Positions 39,296-48,028 of a stretch of 64,000 nucleotides of DNA are shown here, piece by piece; the first letter of the stretch is position 1, and each line of letters opens with the position of its first letter. A program made the translations under genes and the position numbers. The notes under the pieces were generated by a model. It was not told the origin of the DNA. It saw only the letters and a program-made list of their open reading frames with translations, and searched no databases. The DNA is from Aestuariivirga sp. (GTDB lineage: Bacteria > Pseudomonadota > Alphaproteobacteria > Rhizobiales > Aestuariivirgaceae). The DNA is taken from the NCBI RefSeq assembly GCF_020252395.1, contig NZ_JADCDB010000004.1, forward strand, positions 124,001-188,000, read 5' to 3'.

Positions 39296-39321
39296 CACTA
39301 CGGTAGACGTTAACTATTGTG

Positions 39322-39348
39322 TTCCTCTCCCTCTTCGGGGGAGAGGAA
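39322..39348 (+). terminator. stem-loop between hemW and rsmI
   Basis: TTCCTCTCCC (39322-39331) pairs with GGGAGAGGAA (39339-39348) around a 7-base loop. It divides the housekeeping run into rph-rdgB-hemW and rsmI-yraN-gshB; no T-run follows, so it may be a processing site or partial terminator. Confidence 0.4.
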
Positions 39349-39365
39349 TGGAGTGTGCGAGTGCA

Positions 39366-40262
39366 ATGATCGACGCCGCGCCTACCTACATCATCGGCGC
39401 TCACCGTTTCGACGCGGAGCCGCTTGCGCCGGGGCTCTATGTGGTCGCCACGCCTATCGGCAACATGGGCGACATGACGGTCCGCGCGCTTGCCACGCTC
39501 GCCGCGGCGGAAACCGTGCTGTGCGAGGATACGCGCACCTCCGGCAAACTTATGGAACGCTTCGCGATCAAGACGCGCCTCGCCCCCTATCACGAGCACA
39601 ATGCCCAGAAAGTGCGGCCAGAGATACTCGAACGCCTGAAGCAGGGCGCCACCATCGCGCTCATCTCGGATGCCGGCATGCCGCTCGTCTCCGATCCCGG
39701 CTACCGGCTGGTGAAGGAGGCAGTGGAACTGGGCATTCCCGTCACCGCCTGCCCCGGCCCATCGGCCGTGCTCACGGGCCTCGCCCTTTCAGGCCTTCCC
39801 ACCGACCGCTTCCTCTTCGCCGGCTTCATGCCGCAGAAGCAGGGCGAGCGGAAGAAGCTGTTCGCGGAGTTCGCAAAACTCAAGGCCACGTTGATCTTCT
39901 TCGAAAGCCCGCACCGCATCGTCGAAACGCTGCATGATCTCTCCGCTGCGCTTCCGGGCCGCCACGTGGCGGTGACGCGCGAGCTCACCAAGCTGCACGA
40001 AGAGGTGCTGCGCGGCAGCGCGGAGGAGATCGCATCCCAACTCGGATTCCGCGCCAGCGTGAAGGGCGAGATCACCTTGCTCGTCGGCCCGCCCGAGGGC
40101 GAGGCGGAGGTCTCGGAGTCCGAGCTCGACGCCGCCATCTCCGGTGCTCTTGCCAGCATGCCAGCCAGCAAGGCCGCCTCCGAGGTGGCGAAGCGCTTCA
40201 GCCTTGGGCGCTCCGATGTTTACCAGCGCATTCTCGCCCGCAAGGATGGCGATGGCGAATGA
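39366..40262 (+). CDS. rsmI: 16S rRNA (cytidine-1402-2'-O)-methyltransferase
   Basis: A 298-residue tetrapyrrole-methylase-fold enzyme that 2'-O-methylates C1402 of 16S rRNA. Motifs are VVATPIGNMGDMT, CEDTRTSG, ISDAGMPLVSDPG and FFESPHR. ATG 39366 or ATG 39348 are both possible: the latter is almost on the AGAGGA sequence, so I chose 39366. The last 11 bases overlap yraN. Confidence 0.93.
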   Translation: MIDAAPTYIIGAHRFDAEPLAPGLYVVATPIGNMGDMTVRALATLAAAETVLCEDTRTSGKLMERFAIKTRLAPYHEHNAQKVRPEILERLKQGATIALISDAGMPLVSDPGYRLVKEAVELGIPVTACPGPSAVLTGLALSGLPTDRFLFAGFMPQKQGERKKLFAEFAKLKATLIFFESPHRIVETLHDLSAALPGRHVAVTRELTKLHEEVLRGSAEEIASQLGFRASVKGEITLLVGPPEGEAEVSESELDAAISGALASMPASKAASEVAKRFSLGRSDVYQRILARKDGDGE

Positions 40263-40617
40263 TCGCCGCACACGCGAAGAACAGGGCCGCACGGCGGAAC
40301 TATTCGCGATGTGGGCGCTGCGGCTGAAGGGCTGGCGCCTGCTGGCCCGGCGTTACAAGGCGTACCAGGGCGAGGTAGACTTGATCATGCGCCGCGGCGA
40401 CGTGACGGCCTTCATCGAGGTTAAGGCGCGGAAGACCCTTGATGACGCCCTTCTCTCCGTCACGCCCCGGCAGGCCCGGCGCATCGCCGCCGCTGCCCGC
40501 CAGTTCATGGCGGAGGACCGCAAGGCTGCAATGCAGGCCTGCCGTTTTGACATCGTCGCGGTGACCCCCTACCACTGGCCCCGGCATATCGAGAACGCGT
40601 TCGAGGGAGACGGCTAG
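40252..40617 (+). CDS. YraN/UPF0102 family endonuclease-like protein
   Basis: A 121-residue protein with the restriction-endonuclease-like core of the YraN family (GEVDLIMRRGD ... FIEVKARK, residues with the D-ExK pattern). Its role is unknown, though the family is nearly universal and sits after rsmI. ATG 40252 follows AAGG at normal spacing (an ATG at 40246 is also in frame). It overlaps rsmI by 11 bases and gshB starts immediately after its stop. Confidence 0.88.
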   Translation: MANDRRTREEQGRTAELFAMWALRLKGWRLLARRYKAYQGEVDLIMRRGDVTAFIEVKARKTLDDALLSVTPRQARRIAAAARQFMAEDRKAAMQACRFDIVAVTPYHWPRHIENAFEGDG

Positions 40618-41556
40618 ATGGCCCTGAAGGTTGCAGTGCAGATGGACCCCATCCAGTCCATCAACATCGCGGGCGATTCGACCTTCGCCATGATGCTGGA
40701 AGCCCAGCGGCGCGGCCATCACCTGTTCTACTACCAGACCAAAACGCTGGCGCTGGGCGAGGGATCCCTCTTCGCCACCGGCCACGGCATCACCGTGCGC
40801 GATCAGAAGGACAACCACTACATGCTGGGCGGCGAACGCCGCTGCGATCTTGGCAAGGAGGACGTGGTGCTTATGCGCCAGGATCCGCCCTTCGACATGA
40901 ACTACATCACCGCCACCCACATGCTGGAGACGATCCACCCGAAAACGCTGGTGGTGAATGATCCGGCGCAAGTGAGGAACGCGCCCGAGAAGCTCTTCGT
41001 CCTCAACTATCCGCAGTTCATGCCGGAGACGCTGATCACGCGCGACCCCGTGGAGCTCGCCGCCTTCCGCCGCGCCCACGGCGACATCATCCTGAAGCCG
41101 CTCTATGGCAATGGCGGTGCGGGCGTGTTCCGGCTGGGCGAGGGCGACCAGAATTTCTCTTCGCTTCTCGAACTCTTCACCCAGACCTTCCGCGAGCCGT
41201 TCATCGCGCAGAGATATCTGCCCGACGTGAGAAAGGGCGACAAGCGGATCATCCTGGCGGATGGCAAGGCGGCGGGCGCCATCAACCGCGTGCCGGCGGT
41301 GAACGAGAACCGCTCCAACATGCATGTGGGCGGAAAGGCGGAACCCACCAGCATGACCAAGCGCGAGCATGAGATCTGCGAGGCGCTGGGGCCGGACCTG
41401 AAGGCGCGCGGCCTGATCTTCGTCGGCATCGACGTGATCGGCGGCTATCTTACCGAGATCAACGTCACCTCGCCCACCGGCATCCGCGAAGTGAAGAGGT
41501 TCGGCGGCGCGGACATTGCGAGCCTGATCTGGGATGCGATCGAGGCGCGGCGTTAG
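40618..41556 (+). CDS. gshB: glutathione synthase
   Basis: The 312-residue ATP-grasp ligase joins gamma-glutamylcysteine to glycine. The N-terminal domain ([17 protein letters not shown], typical start), the ATP-grasp region ([16 protein letters not shown]) and the C-terminal EINVTSPTG motif are present. Its start follows the yraN stop without a gap. Glutathione made here is the likely acceptor for the persulfide system at 2-3.6 kb. Confidence 0.96.
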   Translation: MALKVAVQMDPIQSINIAGDSTFAMMLEAQRRGHHLFYYQTKTLALGEGSLFATGHGITVRDQKDNHYMLGGERRCDLGKEDVVLMRQDPPFDMNYITATHMLETIHPKTLVVNDPAQVRNAPEKLFVLNYPQFMPETLITRDPVELAAFRRAHGDIILKPLYGNGGAGVFRLGEGDQNFSSLLELFTQTFREPFIAQRYLPDVRKGDKRIILADGKAAGAINRVPAVNENRSNMHVGGKAEPTSMTKREHEICEALGPDLKARGLIFVGIDVIGGYLTEINVTSPTGIREVKRFGGADIASLIWDAIEARR

Positions 41557-41557
41557 G

Positions 41558-42235
41558 TCAGACGATCCCTGGCAGCTCGCTCAAGTCCTTCACCAGCGCC
41601 ACCGGCTTTCCCGGCAGCCGATCGTCCTTCAGCCCGAAGCGGTCCACCCGAACCACCTGGAAGCCGAATTGCGCGGCGCCATGGCTGTCCCACGTATTTG
41701 ACGTCACGAAGCAGACCGACGGCGTCTCGTGGATCTGCAGCTTCTGCATGGCGTGGCGGTAGACGCGGCGCGACGGTTTGTAGATGCCGACATCCTCGAC
41801 CGAGAGCACCATGTTGAACAGCTTGTCGAGCCCCGCATGGCGCACCGCCGCATCCAGCATCGAGGGGCTGCCGTTGGACAGAATGGCGGTGAGCTTGCCC
41901 TTCGCCCTCACCGCGGCGAGCGCGTCTGCCACCTCCTCATAGACATCGAGCTTGAGATAGAGCGCCAGGATCTCGTCACGAATTCCCGGCTCGCTGACGC
42001 CATATTGGTCCAGCGCATAGTCCAGCGCATCGCCTGTCACGTGCCAGAAATCGGCGTGCACCCCCATAAGGCTGCGGAGCCAGCTGTATTCGAGCTGCTT
42101 CTGCCGCCACAGCCTGGAAATTTCTTCCGCGTGAGGGCCGATTTCCGGGGCCAGCTTGCGCATCGGGGCCCGAACGTCGAACAGGGTTCCATAGGCGTCG
42201 AACACGCAGGCCCTGATGCCCTCAAGCTTCTCCAT
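41558..42235 (-). CDS. haloacid dehalogenase, type II (L-2-haloacid dehalogenase-like)
   Basis: A 225-residue HAD-fold hydrolase with the nucleophile Asp13 (VFDAYGTLFD), the LSNGS loop, a Lys in YKPSRRVY and SNTWDSHGA, the residue set of type II (S)-2-haloacid dehalogenases. It would release halide from 2-halo acids; a natural substrate is not known here. ATG 42235 has GAGAGGA eight bases upstream. Stop codons of gshB and this gene are adjacent, and it is divergent from nthA. Confidence 0.85.
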   Translation of the reverse strand: MEKLEGIRACVFDAYGTLFDVRAPMRKLAPEIGPHAEEISRLWRQKQLEYSWLRSLMGVHADFWHVTGDALDYALDQYGVSEPGIRDEILALYLKLDVYEEVADALAAVRAKGKLTAILSNGSPSMLDAAVRHAGLDKLFNMVLSVEDVGIYKPSRRVYRHAMQKLQIHETPSVCFVTSNTWDSHGAAQFGFQVVRVDRFGLKDDRLPGKPVALVKDLSELPGIV

Positions 42236-42294
42236 GCCGCTTCCTCTCGCCGGATCTGCCATCTATGATGTAGCCAAACCGCAAGGCTTACAAC

Positions 42295-42909
42295 ATGGCG
42301 CATGATGGACACCGCCACGATCACGGGGAAGGCTCCGAACTCCCCCCCATCGCGCTGCGCGTAAAGGCCCTGGAATCATTGCTCGTTGAAAAGGGCTATG
42401 TCGATCCCAAGGCGCTCGACGTGCTGATTGACACCTACGAGGCCAAGATCGGCCCGCGGAATGGCGCGCGCGTGGTGGCGAAGGCCTGGACCGACGCGGC
42501 CTTCGCCGACTGGCTGAAGCGCGACGCCACCGCGGCCATCGCGTCGCTCGGCTATACCGGCCGCCAGGGCGAACACATGGTGGCGCTGTTCAACACGCCC
42601 GACACCCACAACATGGTCGTCTGCACGCTGTGCTCCTGCTACCCGTGGCCGGTGCTGGGCCTGCCGCCGGTGTGGTACAAGTCCATGCCCTACCGCTCCC
42701 GCGCCGTGATCGAGCCGCGCGAAGTGCTGAGGGAATTCGGCCTGAGCGTGCCGGAGGACAGGGAAGTCCGCGTGTGGGATTCGACGGCGGAAGTGCGCTA
42801 CCTGGTGATCCCTGAGCGCCCCGAAGGCACCGAGGGCTTGAGCGAGGAACAACTTGCGGCGATCGTCACCCGAAATGCCATGATCGGCACAGGTGTCGTC
42901 ACCGCATGA
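42295..42909 (+). CDS. nthA: nitrile hydratase alpha subunit, cobalt type
   Basis: A 204-residue catalytic subunit that hydrates nitriles to amides. The metal-binding loop is VCTLCSCY with Cys110, Cys113, Ser114 and Cys115; Thr after the first Cys marks the cobalt type (iron enzymes have Ser there). The N-terminus is His-rich ([11 protein letters not shown]), a possible metal-collecting tail. It overlaps nthB by four bases (ATGA) in an alpha-beta-accessory operon. Confidence 0.95.
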   Translation: MAHDGHRHDHGEGSELPPIALRVKALESLLVEKGYVDPKALDVLIDTYEAKIGPRNGARVVAKAWTDAAFADWLKRDATAAIASLGYTGRQGEHMVALFNTPDTHNMVVCTLCSCYPWPVLGLPPVWYKSMPYRSRAVIEPREVLREFGLSVPEDREVRVWDSTAEVRYLVIPERPEGTEGLSEEQLAAIVTRNAMIGTGVVTA

Positions 42910-43559
42910 ACGGCCCGCATGACATGGGCGGCTTCACCGGTTTCGGCCCGGTTGAGCACGCGGAGGACGAGCCCGTCTGGCATGCTGACTGGGAGCCGCG
43001 CGCTTTTGCCCTGGTGCTGGCCATGGGCATGACGGGGTCTTGGAACATCGACGAGGCCCGCCACGCCCGCGAGCGGCTGCCGGCCATGCAGTATTGGCGC
43101 TCAAGCTATTACGAAATGCGCCATTATGCGCTGATCCTGCAGTTGATTGAGCTGGGCCTGGTCACTGCGATGGAAGAAGAACAGGGCCGCATGGCCGTGG
43201 CGCCGAAGCCGGTGAAGCGCGTGGCGACGGCGGAGATGATCCCCGCCATCCTCGCCACCGGCAGCGCATACGACAGGCCGGGCAACCGGCCGCAGGGTTT
43301 CGACATTGGCGAAAAGGTCCGTGTACAGAATATCAACCCGGAAGGCCATACCCGGCTGCCGCGCTATGCGCGGGGAAAGAGCGGCGAGATCGTCGCGGTG
43401 CATGGCATGCATGTGTTTCCGGACTCGAACGCCCAGGCACAAGGCGAGGACCCGCAGTGGCTCTACACGGTGCGCTTCACTGGTGCTGAACTGTGGGGCA
43501 AGGACACGCGGGATTCCGTCTGCATCGACCTGTGGGAGCCCTATCTTGAAGCTTGCTGA
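42906..43559 (+). CDS. nthB: nitrile hydratase beta subunit
   Basis: A 217-residue beta subunit that forms the heterodimer with NthA, covering the active site with its Arg residues. The conserved start MNGPHDMGG and the C-terminal SH3-like barrel (GEKVRVQN ... LWEPYLE) are present. Start overlaps nthA by four bases and the accessory gene begins 14 bases before its stop, so all three are coupled. Confidence 0.95.
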   Translation: MNGPHDMGGFTGFGPVEHAEDEPVWHADWEPRAFALVLAMGMTGSWNIDEARHARERLPAMQYWRSSYYEMRHYALILQLIELGLVTAMEEEQGRMAVAPKPVKRVATAEMIPAILATGSAYDRPGNRPQGFDIGEKVRVQNINPEGHTRLPRYARGKSGEIVAVHGMHVFPDSNAQAQGEDPQWLYTVRFTGAELWGKDTRDSVCIDLWEPYLEAC

Positions 43560-43872
43560 CTCCGCGCGCCTGCCCAAGGATGCCGATGGGCCGGTCTTCG
43601 ACGAACCTTGGGAGGCGCAGGCATTCGCCCTAGCGGTGCAGCTCAACGAAGCCGGCGTCTTCGGCTGGAGCGAATGGGCGGAAACGCTGGGGGCGGAGCT
43701 GAAGGCGCATCCGCTGCGGCCCTATTACGAAAGCTGGCTCGCTGCCCTCGAACGGCTGGTCGAGGCGAAGGGCGTGATATCGGAAGCAGAGCGCCTCGCC
43801 CGCGTCGACGCCTGGGACCGCGCGGCGAAGGCGACGCCGCACGGCCAGCCGATCGAACTCAGCCGAGGTTGA
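43546..43872 (+). CDS. nitrile hydratase accessory protein (activator, P14K type)
   Basis: A 108-residue homologue of the beta-subunit N-terminal half (FDEPWEAQAFALAVQLNEAGVFGWSEWAE), the class of small self-subunit-swapping chaperones that carry cobalt-loaded alpha subunit into the enzyme. Translation must begin at TTG 43546 (GGGAG eight bases upstream), since no ATG precedes the conserved region. It overlaps nthB by 14 bases and ccdA tail to tail by 14 bases. Confidence 0.85.
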   Translation: MKLADSARLPKDADGPVFDEPWEAQAFALAVQLNEAGVFGWSEWAETLGAELKAHPLRPYYESWLAALERLVEAKGVISEAERLARVDAWDRAAKATPHGQPIELSRG

Positions 43873-44632
43873 GCAGCACCGGGAAACGTTCGATCAGCCA
43901 GTAGGACACCGCCTGCACGCCGCCGGTGATGAACATGACGCCGGAGAGAACGAGCAGCGCACCGGCGATCTTCTCGACAAGGCTCAGGTGCTTCCGGAAG
44001 CCCGCGAAGAACCCCATGAAAGTGCCGACACCCGCCGCCGCCAGCAGAAAGGGAATGCCCAGTCCGAGCGAATAGACGGCCAGCAGCCCCGCCCCCTTCG
44101 TCATGTCCTGCTCGCTCGCGGCGATGGTCAGGATGGTGCCGAGCACGGGGCCGATGCAGGGTGTCCAGCCGAAGGCGAAGGCCAGCCCGATGAGATAGGC
44201 GCCGGCGAGCCCGCCGGGGTGGGACTGGTGGTGATAGCGTACCTCGCGCGAGATCCAGAACATCCGAAACAGCCCAAGGAAGTGCAGGCCCATGGCGATG
44301 ATGACGAGGCCTGCCACACTGGTGATCGGATTAAAGGAGAACCCGAAGAGCTCCACCTGCCGGCCGAGCTCGCTGCGCAACAGGCTGCCCAGCCATGAGG
44401 CGCTCGCCCCCAGCGCCACGAAGACGGTGGAGAAGCCGAGCACGAACATCAGGGCGGCCAGCAGCACCTGCCGCCGCTCCTCTTTCGGCTTCATTTTGTT
44501 GTCGACCAGATCCTCCAACGAGGTGCCGGTGATGAAGCAGAGGTATGGCGGCACCAGCGGCAACACGCAGGGGCTGAGGAAACTGATGGCGCCGGCGACC
44601 AGCGCGGCGCCCACGGAGACGTCAAGGCTCAT
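43859..44632 (-). CDS. ccdA: cytochrome c biogenesis protein CcdA
   Basis: A 257-residue membrane protein with about six helices and the two redox cysteines Cys22 (SPCVLP) and Cys159 (TPCIGP) that pass electrons from cytoplasmic thioredoxin to periplasmic thiol proteins. ATG 44632 has GAGGAG upstream; a longer frame starts in the znuA promoter region. Single gene facing the nth operon. Confidence 0.92.
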   Translation of the reverse strand: MSLDVSVGAALVAGAISFLSPCVLPLVPPYLCFITGTSLEDLVDNKMKPKEERRQVLLAALMFVLGFSTVFVALGASASWLGSLLRSELGRQVELFGFSFNPITSVAGLVIIAMGLHFLGLFRMFWISREVRYHHQSHPGGLAGAYLIGLAFAFGWTPCIGPVLGTILTIAASEQDMTKGAGLLAVYSLGLGIPFLLAAAGVGTFMGFFAGFRKHLSLVEKIAGALLVLSGVMFITGGVQAVSYWLIERFPVLLNLG

Positions 44633-44706
44633 GCTTCTCCTCTGGCAGGTTGCTGGGGGAATCGCAATTCGCAAGCCCGCCGCAGGCAATCACCTCTGCG
44701 TCAGGC

Positions 44707-44735
44707 TTGACATGCCGCCCGGCACCAGATATGTT
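44707..44735 (+). promoter_or_regulatory. sigma-70 promoter of znuA
   Basis: TTGACA (44707-44712), 17 bases, TATGTT (44730-44735), directed at znuA. The operator-like palindrome at 44733-44750 covers the -10 element and the predicted transcription start. Confidence 0.6.
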
Positions 44736-44750
44736 ACGTTATAACATTAC
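44733..44750. promoter_or_regulatory. Zur-like operator before znuA
   Basis: An 18-base site with 14 of 18 bases symmetric about the core GTTATAAC (44738-44745). Sequence and position over the -10 and start site resemble Zur boxes of proteobacteria, which contain ATGTTATAACAT-like cores. It would shut the operon when zinc is plentiful. Confidence 0.55.
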
Positions 44751-44764
44751 ATATTGAGACATCC

Positions 44765-45703
44765 ATGCGCCACCTGCCAGCCCTGATCGCTGCCGCCCTG
44801 CTGACCACCAGCCCCGCCCTCGCCGCTCCGAAGGTGATTGCCTCGGTGGTGCCGGTGCAGTCGATCGCCGCCGCCGTGATGGGCGGCACGGGCACCCCGG
44901 AGCTCCTGCTCCAGGGCAGCATGTCGGAGCACCGGGCGGTCTTTACGCCGTCGCAGATCGCGGCCCTGGGCGATGCCGATCTTGTGTTCATCGTCGGCCA
45001 GGGGCTGGAAGCGAAGCTCGCGCAGATCAGCGGGTCGGACGCGGTGAACGGCAAGCGTTTCATCGAACTCTCGGATGCCCCCGGCATTATCAGGCTTCCC
45101 ATCCGCGCGGGCGGCGCCTGGGAGCCGGATGGCGGCGATCATGACCATGACCACGGCGACACTCACGCCGCCGAGGGCGTGCTGACCTTCGATCCCCACA
45201 TCTGGCTCGACCCCGAAAATGCCAAGGCCATGGCGCGCGCGGTGGCGGATGCGCTGTCCAGGGCGGACCCCGCCAACGCCGCAGCTTATGGCGCCAATGC
45301 CGGGGCCTTCGCAGCGGAGATCGACAGGACCTCCGCCGCCATCGCCGCGGAGCTCGCCCCGGTGAAGTCAAAACCCTTCATCGTCTTCCACGACGCCTAC
45401 CAATATTTCGAGAAGCGCTTCGGCCTCGCCGGCGTGGGATCGATCTCGGACGTCTCCGCCCAGGCGCCCTCCGCCAGGCGGCTGGCTGAGGTGCGCGACA
45501 AGATCGCTTCAGCCCACGCCATCTGCGTGTTCCGCGAACCGCAGTTTGACGGCAAAGCGGTGCAGACGGTGATCGAGGGGACAGGCGCCCGCGAGGGCGT
45601 GCTCGACCCGCTGGGCGCCAATCTCATACCAGGGCCTGAGGCCTATCCGCAGCTCCTCCGGAACCTTGCGAAAGCATTGAAGGACTGCCTGTCTGGCAGC
45701 TGA
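44765..45703 (+). CDS. znuA: zinc ABC transporter substrate-binding protein (ZnuA-type)
   Basis: A 312-residue periplasmic metal-binding protein (cluster 9). Signal peptide residues 1-20 (AAALLTTSPALA), zinc ligands His56, His145 (FDPHIWLDP) and His209 (VFHDAYQYF), and a His/Asp-rich loop around 122-137 that marks zinc-type binding proteins. No znuB or znuC is adjacent; downstream genes encode a DUF1007 protein, a NicO permease and TspO. The Zur-like operator supports zinc as the signal. Confidence 0.9.
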   Translation: MRHLPALIAAALLTTSPALAAPKVIASVVPVQSIAAAVMGGTGTPELLLQGSMSEHRAVFTPSQIAALGDADLVFIVGQGLEAKLAQISGSDAVNGKRFIELSDAPGIIRLPIRAGGAWEPDGGDHDHDHGDTHAAEGVLTFDPHIWLDPENAKAMARAVADALSRADPANAAAYGANAGAFAAEIDRTSAAIAAELAPVKSKPFIVFHDAYQYFEKRFGLAGVGSISDVSAQAPSARRLAEVRDKIASAHAICVFREPQFDGKAVQTVIEGTGAREGVLDPLGANLIPGPEAYPQLLRNLAKALKDCLSGS

Positions 45704-45764
45704 CGCCTTCACGATTTTGCCGCATTGGCGCATCATTGCTCCGGGAGAATCGGAAAGATGGTCG

Positions 45765-46433
45765 ATGCGAGGCGCCTGTCTGAAAGCGCTCCCCGCCCTG
45801 GGGATTCTCTGCTGGGCCGCGGCAACGCCGGCGCAGGCTCACCCGCACGTGTGGATTGAGATGCACTCCGGCATAGTGTTCAACGACCGGGGGCTGATCA
45901 CGGCCGTCAACATTTCCTGGACCTTCGACGACAGCTATGCGCAGATGGCCCTCGATGGCCTGGACAAGAATGGCGATGGCGTTTACGACCCCTCTGAACT
46001 CGAGCCGCTGACCCGCGAGAACCTCGACTCGCTTAAGGACTATGGCTACTTCACCCACGTCCGCTACAACAGCAAGCCGCAGGCCATGGGCGCTCCCGTC
46101 GATGCCGGGCAAATTTATTCTGAAAACAGGCTGCAGCTTCACTTCCAGCTGCCGCTGGCGACGCCGCTCGATCCCACCAAGGGCGAGTTCGTACTCAAGA
46201 CCTATGACCCGGAATTCTTCATTGCCTTCGACTATGACAAGGACGAGCCGGTGTCGGTGATTGGCAACATGCCCAAGACTTGCGGGCCTGTGGTGAAGCC
46301 AGTGCCCACCGATGCGCAGATCGAGCAGACCCGCGCCATGCTGGCCACCAAGGGCGCCGACTGGCAGCCCTCCGAGGAAGAGGAGTTCGGCTCGCTCTTC
46401 GCCCAGCCCGTCACCATCCAATGCAAGGCGTGA
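45765..46433 (+). CDS. DUF1007 family periplasmic protein
   Basis: A 222-residue exported protein: signal peptide (residues 1-25, ending AQA), mature start HPHVWIEM rich in metal-ligand residues, and an EF-hand-like loop DKNGDGVYDPSELE (67-80). DUF1007 proteins accompany NicO permeases and are thought to bind metal in the periplasm for or from the permease. ATG 45765 is the Met before the signal peptide. It overlaps the permease gene by 13 bases. Confidence 0.85.
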   Translation: MRGACLKALPALGILCWAAATPAQAHPHVWIEMHSGIVFNDRGLITAVNISWTFDDSYAQMALDGLDKNGDGVYDPSELEPLTRENLDSLKDYGYFTHVRYNSKPQAMGAPVDAGQIYSENRLQLHFQLPLATPLDPTKGEFVLKTYDPEFFIAFDYDKDEPVSVIGNMPKTCGPVVKPVPTDAQIEQTRAMLATKGADWQPSEEEEFGSLFAQPVTIQCKA

Positions 46434-47539
46434 GGCGCGCGCTGCTGGGGCTGATGGCCCTGTTCTTCCTGTTTCTCGCCGCCACTCCGCAGGTGGTGGC
46501 GCAAACCGCAGGCGCGGCCACGCAGGCCCAGCCCGAATTGACGATCAAGCGCAGCCAGCTGCTGGTGCCGAAGAAGAATGCCGACGGCACGATCAAGGTG
46601 ACGCCCTTCACCGAAGACCCGGTGATGTGGGCGCGCGACGAGCAGCAGAACTTCTATGGCCGCATGTCCTCCACCCTCAAGGCCATGCGCGGCCCGAATG
46701 CTGTTGCTGCAGGCTGGATGCTGATGCTGCTGAGCTTCGTCTATGGAATCTTTCACGCCGCGGGCCCGGGCCATGGCAAGGCGGTGATCTCCACCTGGCT
46801 GCTCGCTACCGAAAGCGAACTGCGCCGCGGCATTCTCATCTCCTTCATGAGCGCCATCATCCAGGCGCTCACCGCCATCGTGCTGGTGAGTGTTCTGTTC
46901 TTCGTGGTGGCCAGCGTCGGCTCCACGGCGCGCGACGTGGCGGGCGTGCTCGAAAGCGCCAGCTACGCCTTGATCGGCCTGCTCGGGCTCTATCTCATCT
47001 GGACAGCGCTGCGCCTGCTGGCCGCGCGGCGCGCCGCTGCCGCACCGGCCGTTGCCGGTCTCGCCACGCGCCAGTCCATCGCCCTCTCCGATTTCGCCAG
47101 CTTCCAGCCGATGACGAGCGCGACCGCCGCCAATCACGTGCATGGCCCCGACTGCGGCTGCGGCCACTCGCACCTGCCGGAGGCAAAGGACCTCGCCGGA
47201 GACTTTTCCTTCGCGAAGGCCTTCTCGCTGGCCTTCGCGGTGGGGATCAGGCCCTGCACGGGGGCGATCCTGGTGCTGGTCTTCGCCAATGGGCTGGGGC
47301 TTTACTGGGCCGGTATCGCGTCGACCTTCGCCATGGCGCTGGGCACCTTCATCACTGTTTCGATGATCGCCGCCATCGCCGTCTATGGCAAGAAGATCGC
47401 CGCACGGATGATGCGCGGCAAGTCGGGCCTTCTCGACTGGGCGGGGATCGGCTTGCGCTTCGCCGGTGGAACCGTGATAGCCTTCCTCGGAACGATTCTG
47501 TTTCTCGGCTCGTTGGGCTCCACCAACGCCATGATGTGA
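46421..47539 (+). CDS. NicO-family nickel/cobalt (or zinc) permease
   Basis: A 372-residue membrane protein of the NicO/RcnA family. After a signal-like first helix and a periplasmic segment, the metal-transport motif FHAAGPGHGKA has His112 and His118; a His/Cys-rich loop (HVHGPDCGCGHSH) precedes the second half with GIRPCTGA. Substrate metal (Ni, Co or Zn) cannot be read from sequence: the family suggests nickel or cobalt, while the operator-linked znuA suggests zinc. It starts 13 bases inside the DUF1007 gene and is followed by tspO after six bases. Confidence 0.85.
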   Translation: MQGVRRALLGLMALFFLFLAATPQVVAQTAGAATQAQPELTIKRSQLLVPKKNADGTIKVTPFTEDPVMWARDEQQNFYGRMSSTLKAMRGPNAVAAGWMLMLLSFVYGIFHAAGPGHGKAVISTWLLATESELRRGILISFMSAIIQALTAIVLVSVLFFVVASVGSTARDVAGVLESASYALIGLLGLYLIWTALRLLAARRAAAAPAVAGLATRQSIALSDFASFQPMTSATAANHVHGPDCGCGHSHLPEAKDLAGDFSFAKAFSLAFAVGIRPCTGAILVLVFANGLGLYWAGIASTFAMALGTFITVSMIAAIAVYGKKIAARMMRGKSGLLDWAGIGLRFAGGTVIAFLGTILFLGSLGSTNAMM

Positions 47540-47545
47540 GCGCGC

Positions 47546-48028
47546 ATGCAAACTGTTGCCCCCCGCCATCAATGGCTCGTCCTCGCAGGCTTCGTCCTGC
47601 TCTGCCTCGCCGTCGGCTCGATCGGCGGCTTCGCCACGCAGAATTCCATCGACACCTGGTATGTAAATCTCAACAAGCCTTCGTGGAACCCACCCAACTG
47701 GGTCTTCGCGCCGGTCTGGACGCTGCTCTACATCATGATGGGCGCCGCCGCCTGGCTGGTGTGGCGAACGAAGGACCGCATCGGCCCCGCCATGCTGCTG
47801 TTCTTCGCACAGCTGGGTTTCAACCTGCTATGGTCGCTGGTTTTTTTCGGCCTGCGCTCGCCGGGCTGGGCGCTGGTCGAGGTGGTGTTCCTCGTCGGCT
47901 CGGTGGCGCTCACCATGTTGGCCTTCTTCGGGCGGCAGGCGACGGCTGGCTGGCTCTTCGTGCCCTATCTCGCCTGGGTGAGCTTCGCCGCCATCCTCAA
48001 CTTCGCCATCTGGTGGCTGAACAGCTGA
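47546..48028 (+). CDS. tspO: TspO/MBR tryptophan-rich sensory protein
   Basis: A 160-residue protein with five membrane helices and the typical Trp/Pro-rich motifs (LNKPSWNPPNWVF). TspO proteins bind porphyrins and are implicated in stress control of tetrapyrrole pigments in alphaproteobacteria. Six bases after the permease, so co-transcribed with the metal operon. Its stop codon abuts the dnaE2 stop codon on the other strand with no gap (TGATCA). Confidence 0.92.
   Translation: MQTVAPRHQWLVLAGFVLLCLAVGSIGGFATQNSIDTWYVNLNKPSWNPPNWVFAPVWTLLYIMMGAAAWLVWRTKDRIGPAMLLFFAQLGFNLLWSLVFFGLRSPGWALVEVVFLVGSVALTMLAFFGRQATAGWLFVPYLAWVSFAAILNFAIWWLNS

Noticed and set aside
42295-48028. Cobalamin riboswitch for the NicO/cobalt genes
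   Set aside because: No B12-box-like element was found in the short gaps before nthA, znuA or the permease gene.
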